From contig NW_025335438.1 of NCBI RefSeq assembly GCF_004798865.1, positions 17,707,476 to 17,771,475 of the forward strand: 64,000 nucleotides of DNA, in the 5' to 3' direction. The position numbers and the translations under genes were made by a program. Below the pieces are notes generated by a model. That model was not told where the DNA came from. It saw only the letters and a program-made list of their open reading frames with translations, and did not search any database. The DNA comes from Varanus komodoensis (taxonomy: Eukaryota; Chordata; Lepidosauria; Squamata; Varanidae). Below, in pieces: positions 48,045 through 61,255 of this stretch. Positions within the stretch are counted from its first letter, which is position 1. Each line of letters opens with the position of its first letter.

Positions 48045-48860
48045 ACTCATAGAAGCATAGGAGAGTTGGAAGGGGCCAGAGGGCCGTCAAGACCAGCCCC
48101 CTGCTCAACGGAGACTCTAGGTTAAACCATCCCTCTCAGATGACTGTCCACCTGCATCTTGGATGTGTCTAGTGTGGGAGAGCCCACAATCTCCCAAGGT
48201 AACTGGCTCCACTGTTGTACTGCTCTAACAGTCAGGATTTTTTTCTTTATATCTAGCCAGCATCTGTCTTTCTGTTACTTGAGGCTGTTATTCCATGTCG
48301 TGCACTCTGGGACGATTGAGAAGAGATCCTGGCCTTCCTCTTTGTGGCAAACTTTCAAATACTTGTGGAGTGCTATCATCTGTCCCCTCAGTCTTCTCTT
48401 CTCCAGGCTAAACAAGCCCAGTTCTTTCAATCTCTCCTCTCACTGGACATTGTTTCCAGTCCTTGGACCATCCTTGTTGTGCTTCTCTGAACCCTTTCCA
48501 TCTTGTCTGCATCTTTCTTAAACTGTGGTACCCAGAACTGGACAAAGTACTCCAGATGAGGCCCAACCAGGGCTGAGTAAAGGAAAACTAGTACTCCACA
48601 TGATTTGTAAGTGATACTTCAATTAGTGCAGGCCAAAATATAATTTGCCTTTTTTGCAGTCACATTTCATTGTTGACCCATGCTCAGGTCATGATCTACA
48701 GTTCTGTAGCCAAGTGTGGATCTGCCCGATAGTTGTTCCATCTAGCCCATTTTTAGCTAGTTTGCTAATCAGGACATCATGGGGCACTTTGTCAAAAGTG
48801 TTACTGAAGTCAAGATAGATTATGTCCACAGCATTCCCACAGTCCATCTGGGAGTTACCA
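48045..48860 (-). mobile_element. CR1 LINE with internal deletion
   Basis: On the - strand it reads VDIIYLDFSNTFDKVPHDVL then ISKLAKNGLDGTT near 48840-48740. It then jumps near 48700 to HDLSMGQQ and AKKANYILAC, and on to ALVGPHLEYFVQFWVPQFKK. The 3' end near 48050 (ctcatagaagcatag on the + strand) is the usual CR1 end. The catalytic core of the reverse transcriptase, including the expected YADD, is missing between these blocks. Old, with stops. Confidence 0.85.
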
Positions 48861-49544
48861 ATCAAAACATGAGATCAGATTAGTCTGGCAGGATTTGTTT
48901 GAGAAATTCACATTCAAGGGATAAATGTTAAACTGAAATAGAGAACTGATTAAACATTAGTAGAAAATGTGATTCTAGGAGTGCATAAACCTCTGAACTC
49001 AGGACTATGCATGGCAGGAAGAGCATGGAAATGATCTTTATCTTCCCCCTCTTCTCACTCTGTCCATTTCCATTTCCACTGTCTAATTCCAGCAATTCAG
49101 ATATGGAGGGATGGAGGCTAGAGTGCTGCCAGACATCATATCCTGGTGGACCCAGTCTCCTTCCTTCACTGCTCACTCTAAAACTCTTTGTCCCTTCTTC
49201 AAGGTTGACCATATGACCTCAGCTGACTGGGACATGCTGGGAGTTGTAGGACTTTTTTCCCCCTATCTAAACATGCATTAAGATTGCATCCTGTGCCTCT
49301 TAGCCAGTAGCAATTGGTATCAATCAATGCCTGCTTTCTTGTTTCTTTCTCATAGTTTCTATAGTTCCAGTTGCAGCTTTGGCAAGTTGTATCTGTACTG
49401 GAGAAATGTGACTCCATGATGAGACAAGAAAGGTATATTTGCATGTCTGAAAACTCATTGGATAGAAAGGTGTACCCATACCTAGCTGTTCCTGAAATAT
49501 TGCAGAGTGTTTGGCAATTCTTTGAGGTTCTTTGCTGATATATA

Positions 49545-49622
49545 TTTGTGAGCTGCCCCGAGGCTTTGGCGAATGGGGCGGCATAGAAATTTTCTAAATA
49601 AATGTTCTAAATAAAATAAATA
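49545..49622 (+). mobile_element. L2-clade LINE 3' tail
   Basis: The stretch gtgagctgccccgaggcttt ... gaatggggcggcatagaaat with an AAAT-rich end is a short 5'-truncated copy of the same L2 family as 34136-34178 and 15350-15490. Confidence 0.8.
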
Positions 49623-51095
49623 CAGCTGATAATTTCCAATTAAGCACAAATTTTAGCCAAATTTGGGGCCCTCCCTGTCTGCTGGCAGTTTGGCCATTGG
49701 TGGGTAGAAGCTGGAATTTCACCAGATAGAGAGGGAGTCAGGTTGGAAAGTCTGTTTTAAAAGTCTGTATGCAGCTGAGAACTCTGTGCATTGTGCCTGT
49801 AGGAGAAGCTATTGCAGCAGCAGTTGCAAGCAGGCTTGTTTGTAGACTTTACTATCCAGAAAACAGATTAAAAGTTGAGCCTCAAGTAACACTGCTGGCA
49901 TCCAGGCACATGTCTGAATCACATATTGATCTTTCCACTGGTGAGCTGGCCAAGCTAATCCCTATAAAATTCCTCATGAAGCTTGCTATCAACCAAGACA
50001 GATGTTTTTTGACACTCGCTTAGGGTCAAATGGAGATTGCTAGAAAAGCACAGCTTCCTAATTGGACCTTTGAAAACATTAACTGTGCTCTTTAATACAG
50101 CATGTTGACAGGGAGGAAGCAGAACAGAAATGAAATTGGAAAGCTCCACACAATCTTATTAATTTCTTCTGTTAGGATATATCCTATATCCTTCATGTTC
50201 AATAAATTAGATAACCCCTTGTGCAGTTACATTTCTCCAGACAGAACTACTGGCTCGGGAGACATTTCACATATCCCTTTCTAATGGCTGGCCAGTGCAG
50301 CAGTCTTTCCTCTTCTTCTCACTGCCCCATTTTTTCCAATTAGAATGAAGAAAGAAAAAAAAAACTGTATGAATGCACAGCAGTATTGTGTATCTTCTCA
50401 ATAGCATTGCTGTTGTCCTAAAATGAGGATTCCTTACCCTGTATTACCGAAGCATGCCTTCAGAGGATCTATGAAAATTAGATCAAATTTTGATCTAAAG
50501 CTTTGATTTGCAATGTCTTTCATGAACCCAGCACCCAAATGAAGGTCATTTTTCTGTTGCTTTTTAAGGGCAGGTATGCAGAGAGACATTTCTTTTTGAA
50601 GAAATGCAGCTGCTTTTTTTTTTTTTTTAAAAAAGCAAGCTAAGGACAGATGCATCTGAACATGTGTGGAGTCCCCTCTTCTTTCATAGCCTAGCTATTA
50701 ATCAGATGTGAAATTATACCACAACCTCTTTGGTGGTAAAGAGGCAGGAAGGGTGAGCTTAAAAGTGACACAGGATGATGGTGGGTGATGGCGCATGGTG
50801 TGCATGCGTCCTCCCCATGCATCCAGCCTGCATGCCTAATGCCCTATGAGCAGAACTGCCATCCTACAGTAGTAACAGTGTACGTGCATGTGCAGTTACA
50901 TGTTTCAGGACAGACATTTTTCTTTGTTTTACATCCTCTGCTTTTTGGCAATGAGTGAAATCCTGGCCAAATGTGTACAGTCCTGACCAGTTGGCAGCGG
51001 AGCAGTATAGAAAGGAAATAACAAACAACAACAACTGCTCTGCTTCAACTCTACTTCCCTTATTTGTCCCTTTAAGTAATTGTACTTCTGTGTTC

Positions 51096-51235
51096 TATGG
51101 GGAAGTGTAATTCAGTGGCAAAGTGCCAGGGTCATTCCTTGGCATCTCCAGGAACAACTGGGAAGACTTCTGCCTGAAACCCTGAAAAGGTGCTGCCAGT
51201 CAGTACAGAGGCCAATGGGCTTACATGACACTAGT
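51096..51235 (+). mobile_element. tRNA-derived SINE
   Basis: Head aattcagtggcaaagtgcca, then ccttggcatctccaggaaca, then the body agacttctgcctgaaaccct and gtgctgccagtcagtacag. Same family as 24725-24900, opposite orientation. Confidence 0.65.
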
Positions 51236-52214
51236 CACCATCCTGTGTCCCTCTGTACATTCTGTTTCACAAACTATTAAGACTTTTCTGTGCAAGGCAG
51301 TTATTGTGTGCTCATCTTTCCCCATTCATGGTTGTTTATAGGTTCTTTATAAGATGGTATGTATGTCTAGGGAGCTTCTGTGTCTAAAGAACACTTTTAG
51401 CATTTTTTAGAGCAAGGAAGATGCTGCATATAATTGTGAAACTGAGTAAATTCAGGGATGTTCTTGATGCAGAGATAAGATTAAGAGCAGCAGGAGGAGG
51501 ATAGAAGCCATTCTGAATTCTTTAAAAAAAGATAAAAGGGGGATATAAATCTGATAAAAATCTGTCTTCTGTTATGCTGTTATACAACAGTGCCACCTAG
51601 AGGTTAGGTGCAGGAAAGGAAAGTATATAGAAACATAGAACATAGAAACAGAGTCAAAAGGGGGTCTCCCGAGCCATCTACTCTGAACCCTGGCTCCAGC
51701 CAGTTCTACTTATGACATGCCCACCATGTGCATGTTAATTATGTTCAGTTGTACCTTGATTCTGCAATGAAAGGGAAAGTAGCAGTGGATTGGCTTGCGT
51801 AGCAAAGCTTAGAATAAAGAGGATATTCTCAAAACTCTGCTGACATTTGCCTTAGGTCCCATCCACTGGTATTATGCAATCTCCAAGGGCTTCTTTGTCC
51901 TCTGGCTGAATACTGAGAATCAATATTCACAATTGATTGAGAATATAAGACTGAAATTGTGGCAGGCAACCACTTAACTCGCTTATTCTTCCCATTCAGT
52001 GTATCTCCATGTCAGGCAACACCATGCTTGTTAAATGTTCGTTTGTATGGCAGGTGTGAATGACTGAGAGCTTCTGTCAGGGAAAAAGAAGACAGCAATA
52101 TAATTTTCATCCATTTGAATCAAAATGAACAAGAATAATTTCAGGCATATGGACTCCATAATTTCCTACAATCTATTGTGGGGGTTGTTGATGAAAATAT
52201 AACACCCCTACAAT

Positions 52215-52310
52215 CTCAGCTGCAAACCCATAAACACATATTTGGGAATAAGCCCCACTGAATACGGTGAGACTTCCTTCTAAGTGTGCATAGAATCACA
52301 CTGTTAGATA
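52215..52310. repeat. Dispersed repeat with inverted AAGTAA...CCCATTGA blocks
   Basis: Contains tttgggaataagccccactg, aatacggtgagacttccttc and gtgtgcatagaatcacact. These are imperfect inverted repeats, as at 59585-59680. Class not determined. Confidence 0.5.
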
Positions 52311-53194
52311 CAAAAGTTGCTGTCAAAGAAATTTACATACTGTGGCTTTCAATATTTTAATTTTGGAACAAGCTTCCAGTTCTTTGAATGCATGACCTTC
52401 ACTAATGGATGAATTGACGATGTAACAATTCAAAACATTAAAGAGTCTTTCAGAGGTGAGAGCTATACATTGCAAGCAATTCCAATTCATGTGTATAAAA
52501 ATGAACTATTTGCACTGAACTATTCTATCAGTATTATGTAAACATGGCACCCATGGACTGTATTGCTGAATACAGCTAACTTCCCAGAATTATTCTGGGC
52601 AACAATGGTCATCAATTTTCCCCCCGAGTGTGGCCTCTAGTGATGTCATTCTGCCAATAGAAGGGAAACTTCTGGTGCAACAAATTTCCCTTTCCCCCTT
52701 GCAATCCCCAAGAAGCCACCTAAATCTCCTGCAGAGGGTTAGGGTACTTGAGATGCATATGGGGGCAGGAAGTGAGGAAAGATAAATTCTGTTATGTGAG
52801 CAGAATTCTGCTCATGTGACATTTAGGTTGAAATGCAGAGGTCCTAGTTTTTTCGGATGCAATCCAATATTGAAACTTTGCCAGCTTATGGATAAAGAAA
52901 AGGTATAACATCCCCTCCCATGCCCCTCTCAAATCTGAATCTCCCATGATCCAAATCCAGTCCTCTGTGGTTCCCCAGACTGTCCCCATTGGTCCCACCA
53001 TCACTGGAACGTGGCCTTCAAGAGTGGTTGTGGAATGGATGAAATGTAGTGAAGTCACAGGTGACACAGGGAGAGCACACTTACCCCATCTCCTATACCC
53101 CTTCAATCCACATTCACACTTCAGCTGACAACTTAATTTTACATTAACCTGACACAGGTATTATCTTTCCTGCTCACATCAGTGGAAAGTGAGA

Positions 53195-54105
53195 TATGTC
53201 CCAAACTAGCTGCCTCTTCATCATGGTGTTGAAGATGCCCAAACTAATTGTCTTGAAGGATTTTAACATCCAAGCTCCAGAACTCTGTCAAGAGGAGCTC
53301 AGGATGCCATGGTCTCCAGGGCAAATAATGGGTCTTTCTCAGGCTGTATCTGGCTTAATCCATGAAGCAGGACACATTGTTGATTTGGTTTTCTGTAGTG
53401 GAACAGGAAGAAAGTGATCTGTAGGCAGTGGGGAGCTAGATATGGTTCCATGTCTGCAGGGTAGGGTATCTATTAAGATGGTCAGTCTTTGGGAGCTACT
53501 TTACTGATTTTTGAAAAATATATTCATTTGTTTATCATTGGCCTTTAGAAGATACCTGTAAAACTTTTCTAGGCAATAAATAGTACCTATTGTCTTTGGA
53601 GATTTTCCTGTAGACATGGTCGGCACTCTTTTCAGCGTCTTGAGAAAACCTCTGGAATATATTGTAGATAGGGATGAGGCTATTGATATAATCACACCTG
53701 GGCAGTTTGGAAACTTCACTTGCTCAAGTATGAAGCTGCTAATGCTGTGGCTCAGCCAGGAAAGTAGAAAATGTCATTCTGATTATTTAGCGACTGTACT
53801 AATGTACCATTTTCGCCAAACTCAGTTCAAGAGACTAGCTTTACTTTTACAGCCCTAACTGGCCTGGGACACCAGATATTTTTTTTCTTTCACTCATCCC
53901 TCTTTACCTTGAGAAACGAGGTGAAGACATGTTTATCTCAGTTATGAGACACTGCCTGACTTATGACATTTATATTTGATGCTTTTTACAGTTTATTTTT
54001 AAAAAATATTTGTGATTTTGTTGTCTTGTTTTATTAATCACCAGCTGCCTTTAGTATGCCTGTTCTAAGGAAGGCAGAATAATGTAATATATAAATAACA
54101 TCTAA
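53195..54105 (+). mobile_element. Old L2-type LINE, endonuclease and 3' parts
   Basis: The first part reads MPKLIVLKDFNIQAPELCQE then GLSQAVSGLIHEAGHIVDLV, matching the endonuclease block LVLGDFxLHAE ... GLSQxVxGxTHExGHTLDLVF of the copy at 62.3 kb. Near 53825-53875 an RT C-terminal block follows (ttcaagagactagctttact ... ctggcctgggac), then a T-rich 3' UTR. The middle is missing or unrecognisable. The oldest of the larger L2 copies here. Confidence 0.65.
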
Positions 54106-57100
54106 TTATGTACAAGCAGGGCCCATGCACAGAATTATATGTTTCTTTGTATTGAAATGTATTGACCAGTTATGGAGTAAAGTTCTAATTATGCTTTGAA
54201 TTTGTTCTTAAAATAAATCAGAAAAAGTGAAATACCCATAAAATCCTTTACATTGTACACTTAAAAGAGGTAAAATTGGCAATGGAATATAATACATGCA
54301 AGATGGAAAGTCAAAAGAAAGCTGTCTTATTTATAGACAACATAACAAGCACAGGTTAGCTGATTGCCAGTTTTCTAAAATTCAAGTTACATGGCCCATG
54401 ATAATAAGCCTGCTTAACATGAATTAGGTTAAAAAATGCAGACGAAAAAAAATTATCTTACCTCTTTCAACCTATCATTTGCAAAGAAAATCTAGATGTT
54501 AACAGTTCACATAGCTAACTTAAGTACCATGAAAAATATTTTGAAAGATATTTAAAAGCTGCCTAGTGTTGCTTAAAATAGCTCCTTTGCAATTTAAACT
54601 ATTTCTGAAAATATGGTTAAAACAAAATTCAGTTTGATCTAATGAAAGGATAACAATACATGTGTTAAATTTAAATAAGGATTTAAATGTATAGGTCCAG
54701 CTATGGTATATCTGTGATAAGATGTTAAGATGATGAAGAAAAAAGAAACCAAGGAGAATATATTCACAAGGAACCAGGCCAAGGCCTCAGTACAAGATTG
54801 GATTAACCCAGAAGCCAGTAAACTCAGAATAAGGTGAGTGACATAAAGCAAACAACAAGGTCAGGATTCAGACAAATAAAGCTAAGAACAAAAGCAGATT
54901 TAGTCTGCTGGGAACCATGTCCAGTGATCTTGGCATGGTTTGAAACTGAGGTTATCAGGAAGTCTAAATATATTTAATGGTGCAGTAGATCTAAGAAAAC
55001 AATAGGAAGAGGCTTCTGGCTTGCACTTTCCAGAAGTGGATACAAGTGAAATGGTTAGTGTTTAGATGGAGAGAGAATACTTGTAGGTATAGAAATTCAG
55101 TGCAGATATTCTAAGATGCTCACCCAACTTTTTCACTGCCTCTGCAGCAAATAAATTCAACTGGATTGATTTACAAAAAGGTGGTAAATTAATATTCAGT
55201 TCTGGATTAGACTTTTAGAACTTTAAAAATGGAATAGTACAGAAAAAGGATGGTGGGATTCATTTTAATACTATTACACAAGGAAGAAGTGGAATTGCTT
55301 TCTAGGAGGCAAGGAAGATACAAGGAAGCAAGTGAGGAAGTCCTATCTGCTGGCCACAAGAAAAGCCATTAAAAGCACTTGGGGATGCTGAATGCCAGCA
55401 AATTCACATTTATGTTTTCAACTTCCTTTTTATAGCAAAGAGGACTAGAAATGTGCACATGATTAGTAGATCTGATTGGCTTATGCAGTCTTTCTGTATG
55501 TGCGAGAGAGAAATTTTGAAGAAGCTATTATTATAGGCAATAAAATCAACTGACTAGAAGTATGCTTTTTTAAAAAAAAAATGAAAGCTAGGATTGTCAG
55601 AAACCTGCCAAATGCAACTGTTTTTGAACTGAAGGTAGTGACCATGATTTAACACATTCCTGATACATTCTCCTGACCCCAGCATGAAGAGAAGCCATTT
55701 GTTCCATACAAAGGCTGGAACTCCAGTTACAAGGGTTACTAGGCACACCATCTTGGGTTCAAAAATGGAATTTGTTCTGGCTGTCATAGCCTGGCCAACA
55801 ATGCACCAGTTCTGTCTGAGCACCCCCATTACACACATCTTCACATTATTCCCTGCCCTGTTATTATGGCTACTTCAAATGTCAGATTCATGCCATGACT
55901 GCTAGAAATGTGTAATGCACTTCTGTGCTCCCTCCCTTCCTCATGTGCACTGATTCTTCCCAACACTTCCTGATTTGTGGTAAACACCATTTGTTGTGTC
56001 ACCTGAAGCAAGCAAAATATGGTTACCACTAATCATGGTTCTCCTCCAAACCATAATCAGAAACCCATTTCAAATCACAACGGGCCAAGGAACAGGTTCA
56101 GACAAGAATAGCTTTTGCCTTTGTATATGCAAGTGATGCCCACACATTGACAGCCTATTGACCAGCTAATTATGAAATGAACATCCAGAATTCTGAAATA
56201 TCTTTTCCCACTACCCCATGCCTGTTTTCCTCCGTCACATACTCTGTCTCAGCCATTTAATTTAGCTGCCTTAGCTGTGCTATGGCTACCTTTAGTGGCT
56301 GACTCTCCCCACATAGTTTTTGCCTAGCGATTCTGGATGGGAACTCCAGATGGAAAAGGAACTGCAATGTCAGTGATCCTTCAATGGGCAACTTGCATGT
56401 AAGTGGGGTAGGGGGTGGACGGACTCTGGAGGACTACTGAGTGTGGCTGTCCCCATCACTGGTTGGACAGAAAGAGCTGGGAATTGGAAGCATTTTGGGA
56501 TGCAGGGATCTCTCTTGGGATTTGCAGGGTAGCAGACATCCTGTCTTTTAAGAGTGCCTCTGCTTCACCATGTGTATAAGTACATAAGGTAAATAGTGTT
56601 AAAAACACTAAGTGGCACTCTCTTCATCAAGGAAACGTACCTAGCATGCTGCATTGAGAGCTTCTTACCACTCAAGGAAGTGGGGAACACATAACAAAAT
56701 TCTAAGTTTACAGCATGACTTATGTCTCATGGGCACTGCAGCCTTTATGTGGTTTTTATCTTGACTAGTGGAGGACCTGATGCAGCAGCTTTCTAATTTG
56801 CATATAAGGCAAAATAAATGTCTTATGCTGCACTAACTCTCTCTTAGCAAATTCATTGCTCACATGCTGACCATAATGGAATCCAAATGGAGCCAGTGAA
56901 ATATAAGCATACTTCAAACAGCACTAGAGAATTCCTGGTTGGTTGAAATCCTGAAAAAGGAGCACTGTTGTTTTGAGCTTGAGGTATTTTACACTGTATT
57001 CTGCTAGAGGATCCTGCCTGTAAGTTATGCTTTTCCATTAATTCAGGTGATATAGTAATTCTCAGCACACCTAGGAATTACACTGTAGATGTTCCCTCTC

Positions 57101-57196
57101 TCTACCTGAGCAAATTGCTACAAGATCCTTCAATGATGTACTAACATTCTTTCAGTTCAGCCCTTTAACTTCACAGTATCTTGAACTTTGTCTTAC

Positions 57197-57263
57197 CTTG
57201 AAAAACAGCTGTGCTTTCTTCATGGCATCTTCACTTTCATCTTCTGAATTCATGCTTTGCATC
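57197..57263 (-). CDS. Candidate exon, possibly a distal alternative 5' exon of RGS20
   Basis: The 67-base segment lies between acceptor tatctattttcctttag and donor AAG|GTAAGA. Only one frame is open: G, then MQSMNSEDESEDAMKKAQLF and FK. It exits in phase 0, like the CpG-island exon, so it could splice to PMGSEQ of the cysteine-string exon (238 residues). It has an acceptor, so a further upstream exon, probably outside the window, is implied. I do not recognise the peptide. It could instead belong to another - strand gene. Confidence 0.45.
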
Positions 57264-60200
57264 CTAAAGGAAAATAGATATTGCCTCCACATTGATAAGT
57301 CATAAAAAGGCATCTTTTAGAATCCAATTTGGCCTCTGGTATCTTTGAGAAATGTTACCAACATTTAAGCAATACACTTCAAAGTCTTACACTGAAGTAA
57401 ATGAAATCAGGGTAAGATTATCTTCCCCTAGAATCAAAGGGATAAGTGTTTGGATCTGTAGATGAGTGTTAGCTCTTTCCTGCACTGCTTATAGCTGGAA
57501 GGACAAATAGGATTATCTATGTAGCAGTTCCTTTTCCAATCCACAAAGTATTACTTCCTTGCTCTGGCTGAGTGATTAGACTTCTACTGTATCCCATGAT
57601 CAAGACTAAAAGAGATTTGCATTCTGTTGCAAAATGTCTGATGATGCCCCTAGGAGCATCAATTATAGCAATTCACATCTGTTACAATTAACAGAGCCCC
57701 ATATGTGTTAACACACAGGCCTGCATAGGATGACACAGTTCAATTTAGACCTGTATATTTGTCAATGACAGAGTAGCCAACTAACCAAATAGATGGCCTT
57801 AAACTAATCTTTCCAGTCTAATAATAATTCCAATTATTAGTAGGCTTTTGAACTTAGCTTGAATAGTATGGAAGGCATCTCCTCCCCCACCACCTTAACA
57901 GAAATTGACTCACTGGTTGCATTCAGCAATACCATTTATCTTGTCAATGCCTATCACTTGTTGAGCCTAAAGGTAGGAGCAGAAAAATATGGAATAAAAC
58001 CTGGAGGTTAAATTGTGGCTAGAGATTCCTTGTTAAATCCTGCTTAAGTTGGTCGGCACTGTTTTCATAATTATATTTATGACAAATTGGTGCCCTTTGG
58101 TATCACTCTGTTCTTGCTGTAATCCAATTACTGCTGAGAATCTTTCACAGACATTATGTCTCACACTGTAAAATCCCTGTTAGCAGAGGTTTTGAGACTG
58201 AATCAATACGTTTTATGCATATTTATATATTGTATTGTATGAGAGCCAGCATGGTGGTGTGCTTAGAGCTCTGAGACCAGATGGAGTCAAACAAAAAGTG
58301 ACATAATTCATGCAGTTAGCAGGTGTGTGAGAGCCAGGCCTGGACTGGGACCCTGAGGGCAAGGGGTAACTTTAATGCTATTCCACTGCCACAGTCCCAG
58401 TTTGGATTGGTGGGCCCACATTTGCTATCAGAGAAGAAATAAAAGCTTCCTTTTACACCAGCGGAAACATTTTGTTCAATACAAACATAGTTTGATTAGA
58501 CCATGTTATAGTGAATGTTATTAAGAAGTCCAGCTGATCCATGGACCCTGTGTGTTTTTTCCTTTTCCTTTTCCCTTCTTTTTGCTGCCCCCTGATCTTT
58601 AGAGCTGCCCAAATCACCATAATCTGCCTTAATATAAACCTCCTCCCATCTGAATCCAACAGCCTTGATGTTACTAGGAGACTTTAGGACTCACTCCCTT
58701 AACAGACGTAGAGGGAGCACAATGTGAAGGCATCCACCTTTTAAAGTAGAGGGGAGCCTGCCGACTTTCCAACCTCAGTCTGCTCATTATTTTATTATAA
58801 TCCAGAGTCTGCAACTGCCTAAAAGCACCATTGCCACATGACCATCTGGAGTGGGCTTCTTGTTCTTTTCTCTTCAAAAGTCACAATGGCATGAGAAACC
58901 TCAATGACTCACACATACACTATCAAATAATATGTTTTTATAGACAAGAGTTGAGTGTAGAGTCCACGGTACATTTTGAAAGATGTTGCTTTTCATGTAA
59001 CCAGATAAAAATGGCACTTACTGAAATTACTGATACAGTAGCCCTGATAATCTTACTTGCATTTGATCCCCTGGGACTAGCTGGCTTTTACATATACTTA
59101 CCGTCCTATTTCTCCCTTGACTCTTTATGCTTCAGGTTGCCTAAGGGATTGTGGAAATCAAATTCCTCCCTTTCCCCTGTCTACGCAACCCTTTTTACAA
59201 AGAGGAGTGTGCTTAGAAGACAAGGTACATTTAGAGACCAAGGCAGCTGCCTCAAACAATTGATGTGGGCTGTCATGAAAAATAAGCAAATTAATCATTA
59301 TTTATTTAATTATTTTTAACTGACTTTTCAGTGCCAGAAAAAATACATAAAAAGTTTTCCATCACAGGCACAAAACAACTTGATGGACTTTGAATACCAC
59401 TATATACCTTGACTGGGGTTGGAAAATAAAATATAATTGCAGCAAAAAGCCTTGGATATGGCTATAGAAAACTGCAGGGTGGGAAATGGTTGCTGAGGTG
59501 GTACGGGCTATTATGCAGGGGTGGAAAACAACTGCAGTACAGAGAGATAGGTGGAAGAAGAACCATGTTCAGAATTATATCAAACTTACTGTGTAATCCT
59601 AAATATCTTTACTCAGAAATAAGTCATACTGCTTTCAATGGGAATAACTCCCTGGTAAGTGCACATAGGATCAAAGTCTTGCTCCTTAGTAAATATGTTC
59701 AATAAATAACCTGCCTTATCCACCCTAAAGACAGTTCCAACATCTGAATCTAGAGAGGAACCTGGGGACTGTTAATATTAGTAATGTAATAAATAAGCAA
59801 CCAAAAACAAAGGTAGCCATTCTGGTCCATAAGAAATAAAAACAAAAGTCCACAATTGGACAAAAGCTTTATAAGGAATTTTGGTTGGCCCTAGTAAAGG
59901 TATCTAACTTTGCATTTTATTTTCTTCTTTCTTTTCTTAAATATTTTCTTAACATATACAAATACATAGAAGAAAATGTAGAATAGTAAAAAACCTAATA
60001 GAACAGACCCAAGTCAACAAAATTAATAAAGTTGCCAAGGGAATTATAAACAAATACAGCCTATGTATTGCAGTCCAAAAACTGAGTGTTTTCATATGTT
60101 CCCACGCTCTATGAGAGTTTGCCAAAGTGGAAAAAAAAATCATTATTCTATACATCAACAGATTTTCTACTCTGTTCAAGTTCTATTGCTTTCCTTTTTC

Positions 60201-61255
60201 TTTTCCAAACTCCCCTGAACCTCCATTAGTCATGCTAAGCACAATAAATGTTCCATTTGCAATTAAATTCTTCTAACTAACTTTGCATTTTATGATGTAT
60301 CTGCTAGAAATTTAATATTGCAACAGCTGGTGCAGGTTTTAGGATTTCAGAAAATCAGAACCAAAGAACTTTTAAAATAAGTGTTCTAGATTACCAGAAA
60401 CTACCTAAACAAAGTATTGGAAATAAAACGAAGAACCACTTTTTGTGGTAGGAACCAGGAGCGGGAAATCAACATCTTCCAGGTGAGAGGTTTCACAGTG
60501 CTCAGAAGCAAACTTTACTTTGTTGCTCTCTGGTTATTGTGTAAGCGTACAGCCGAAAAGCATGTTTATTATAGTCTACAATACATTTCCACACTCTCCC
60601 TTGTTCAGGTTATGCTTAATAGGTAATTTTCAAGTGCGATACAACGCTTTCCTTTCCACACTCCTCTAGCCAATCTGGATTTGGGCTTGAAAGACCAAGG
60701 AAAAGCGTGGTTGCATAGAAGGTAAGTTCTTTGCAAGCTCAGTTTAGAACATTGCATAGTTCTTTCCCAAAAGCAAGCAAGAGATTAATTAGCTGTCTTC
60801 TAGAAAATGTATATATATTTCTAATTAAGCACATATATTTGCCTATGTAAATGTGTGCAGTTTTTTTGTTCTGTGGGTCTGGGCCCCATATCTTTGGGGA
60901 CCATGGCATGGAGAAAAGATTAAAATGTCCCTCCCACATCAGCATCTCAGGGTGCACTGGGGAACTCAATCCCAGTAAATACACTTAAAAATAATCTGGC
61001 TAACTGTGTGGATACTTTCAAGTTCAGCTGAGCTGTAAAATTGACCTTTAACTGTTTCTCTGTTCTCTTCTATAATTTATAGAGCTGTGTCTTCCTCAGC
61101 ATTCATGGGTACTACATATATTCCAAAAATGGATGGGACTTCCAGCTCCCACCTCTGTAATCTTAAACAACAAAACAAACAATTAGACCAACAATAGTCT
61201 ACTGGCATCTGAAATTCTTTAAAAGGGTGGGCTGACTAAGTACAGACTCTTTCTC
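57264..61255. other. Repeat-poor AT-rich region
   Basis: No convincing gene is seen. A truncated SINE-like head (agccagcatggtggtgtgct) occurs near 58243 and a palindromic repeat at 59585-59680. A chance open frame on the + strand around 58831-59319 has no recognisable domain. Confidence 0.5.
59585..59680. repeat. Dispersed repeat with inverted AAGTAA...TCAATGGG blocks
   Basis: Contains actgtgtaatcctaaatatc, tactcagaaataagtcatac, tttcaatgggaataactccc and tggtaagtgcacataggat. The two halves are imperfect inverted repeats. It is the clearest copy of this family in the window. Confidence 0.55.

Larger units (their letters stand above)
38106..57196. other. Upstream region of RGS20, repeat-rich
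   Basis: Apart from the CpG island, no certain gene is seen. It is either intergenic or, if the 57.2-kb exon is real, a long 5' intron of RGS20. Named contents are listed separately; the remainder is plain AT-rich sequence. Confidence 0.5.

Noticed and set aside
58831-59319. 162-codon + strand frame
   Set aside because: No recognisable domain, low-complexity end and no clear splice or promoter context; probably chance in a repeat-poor region.
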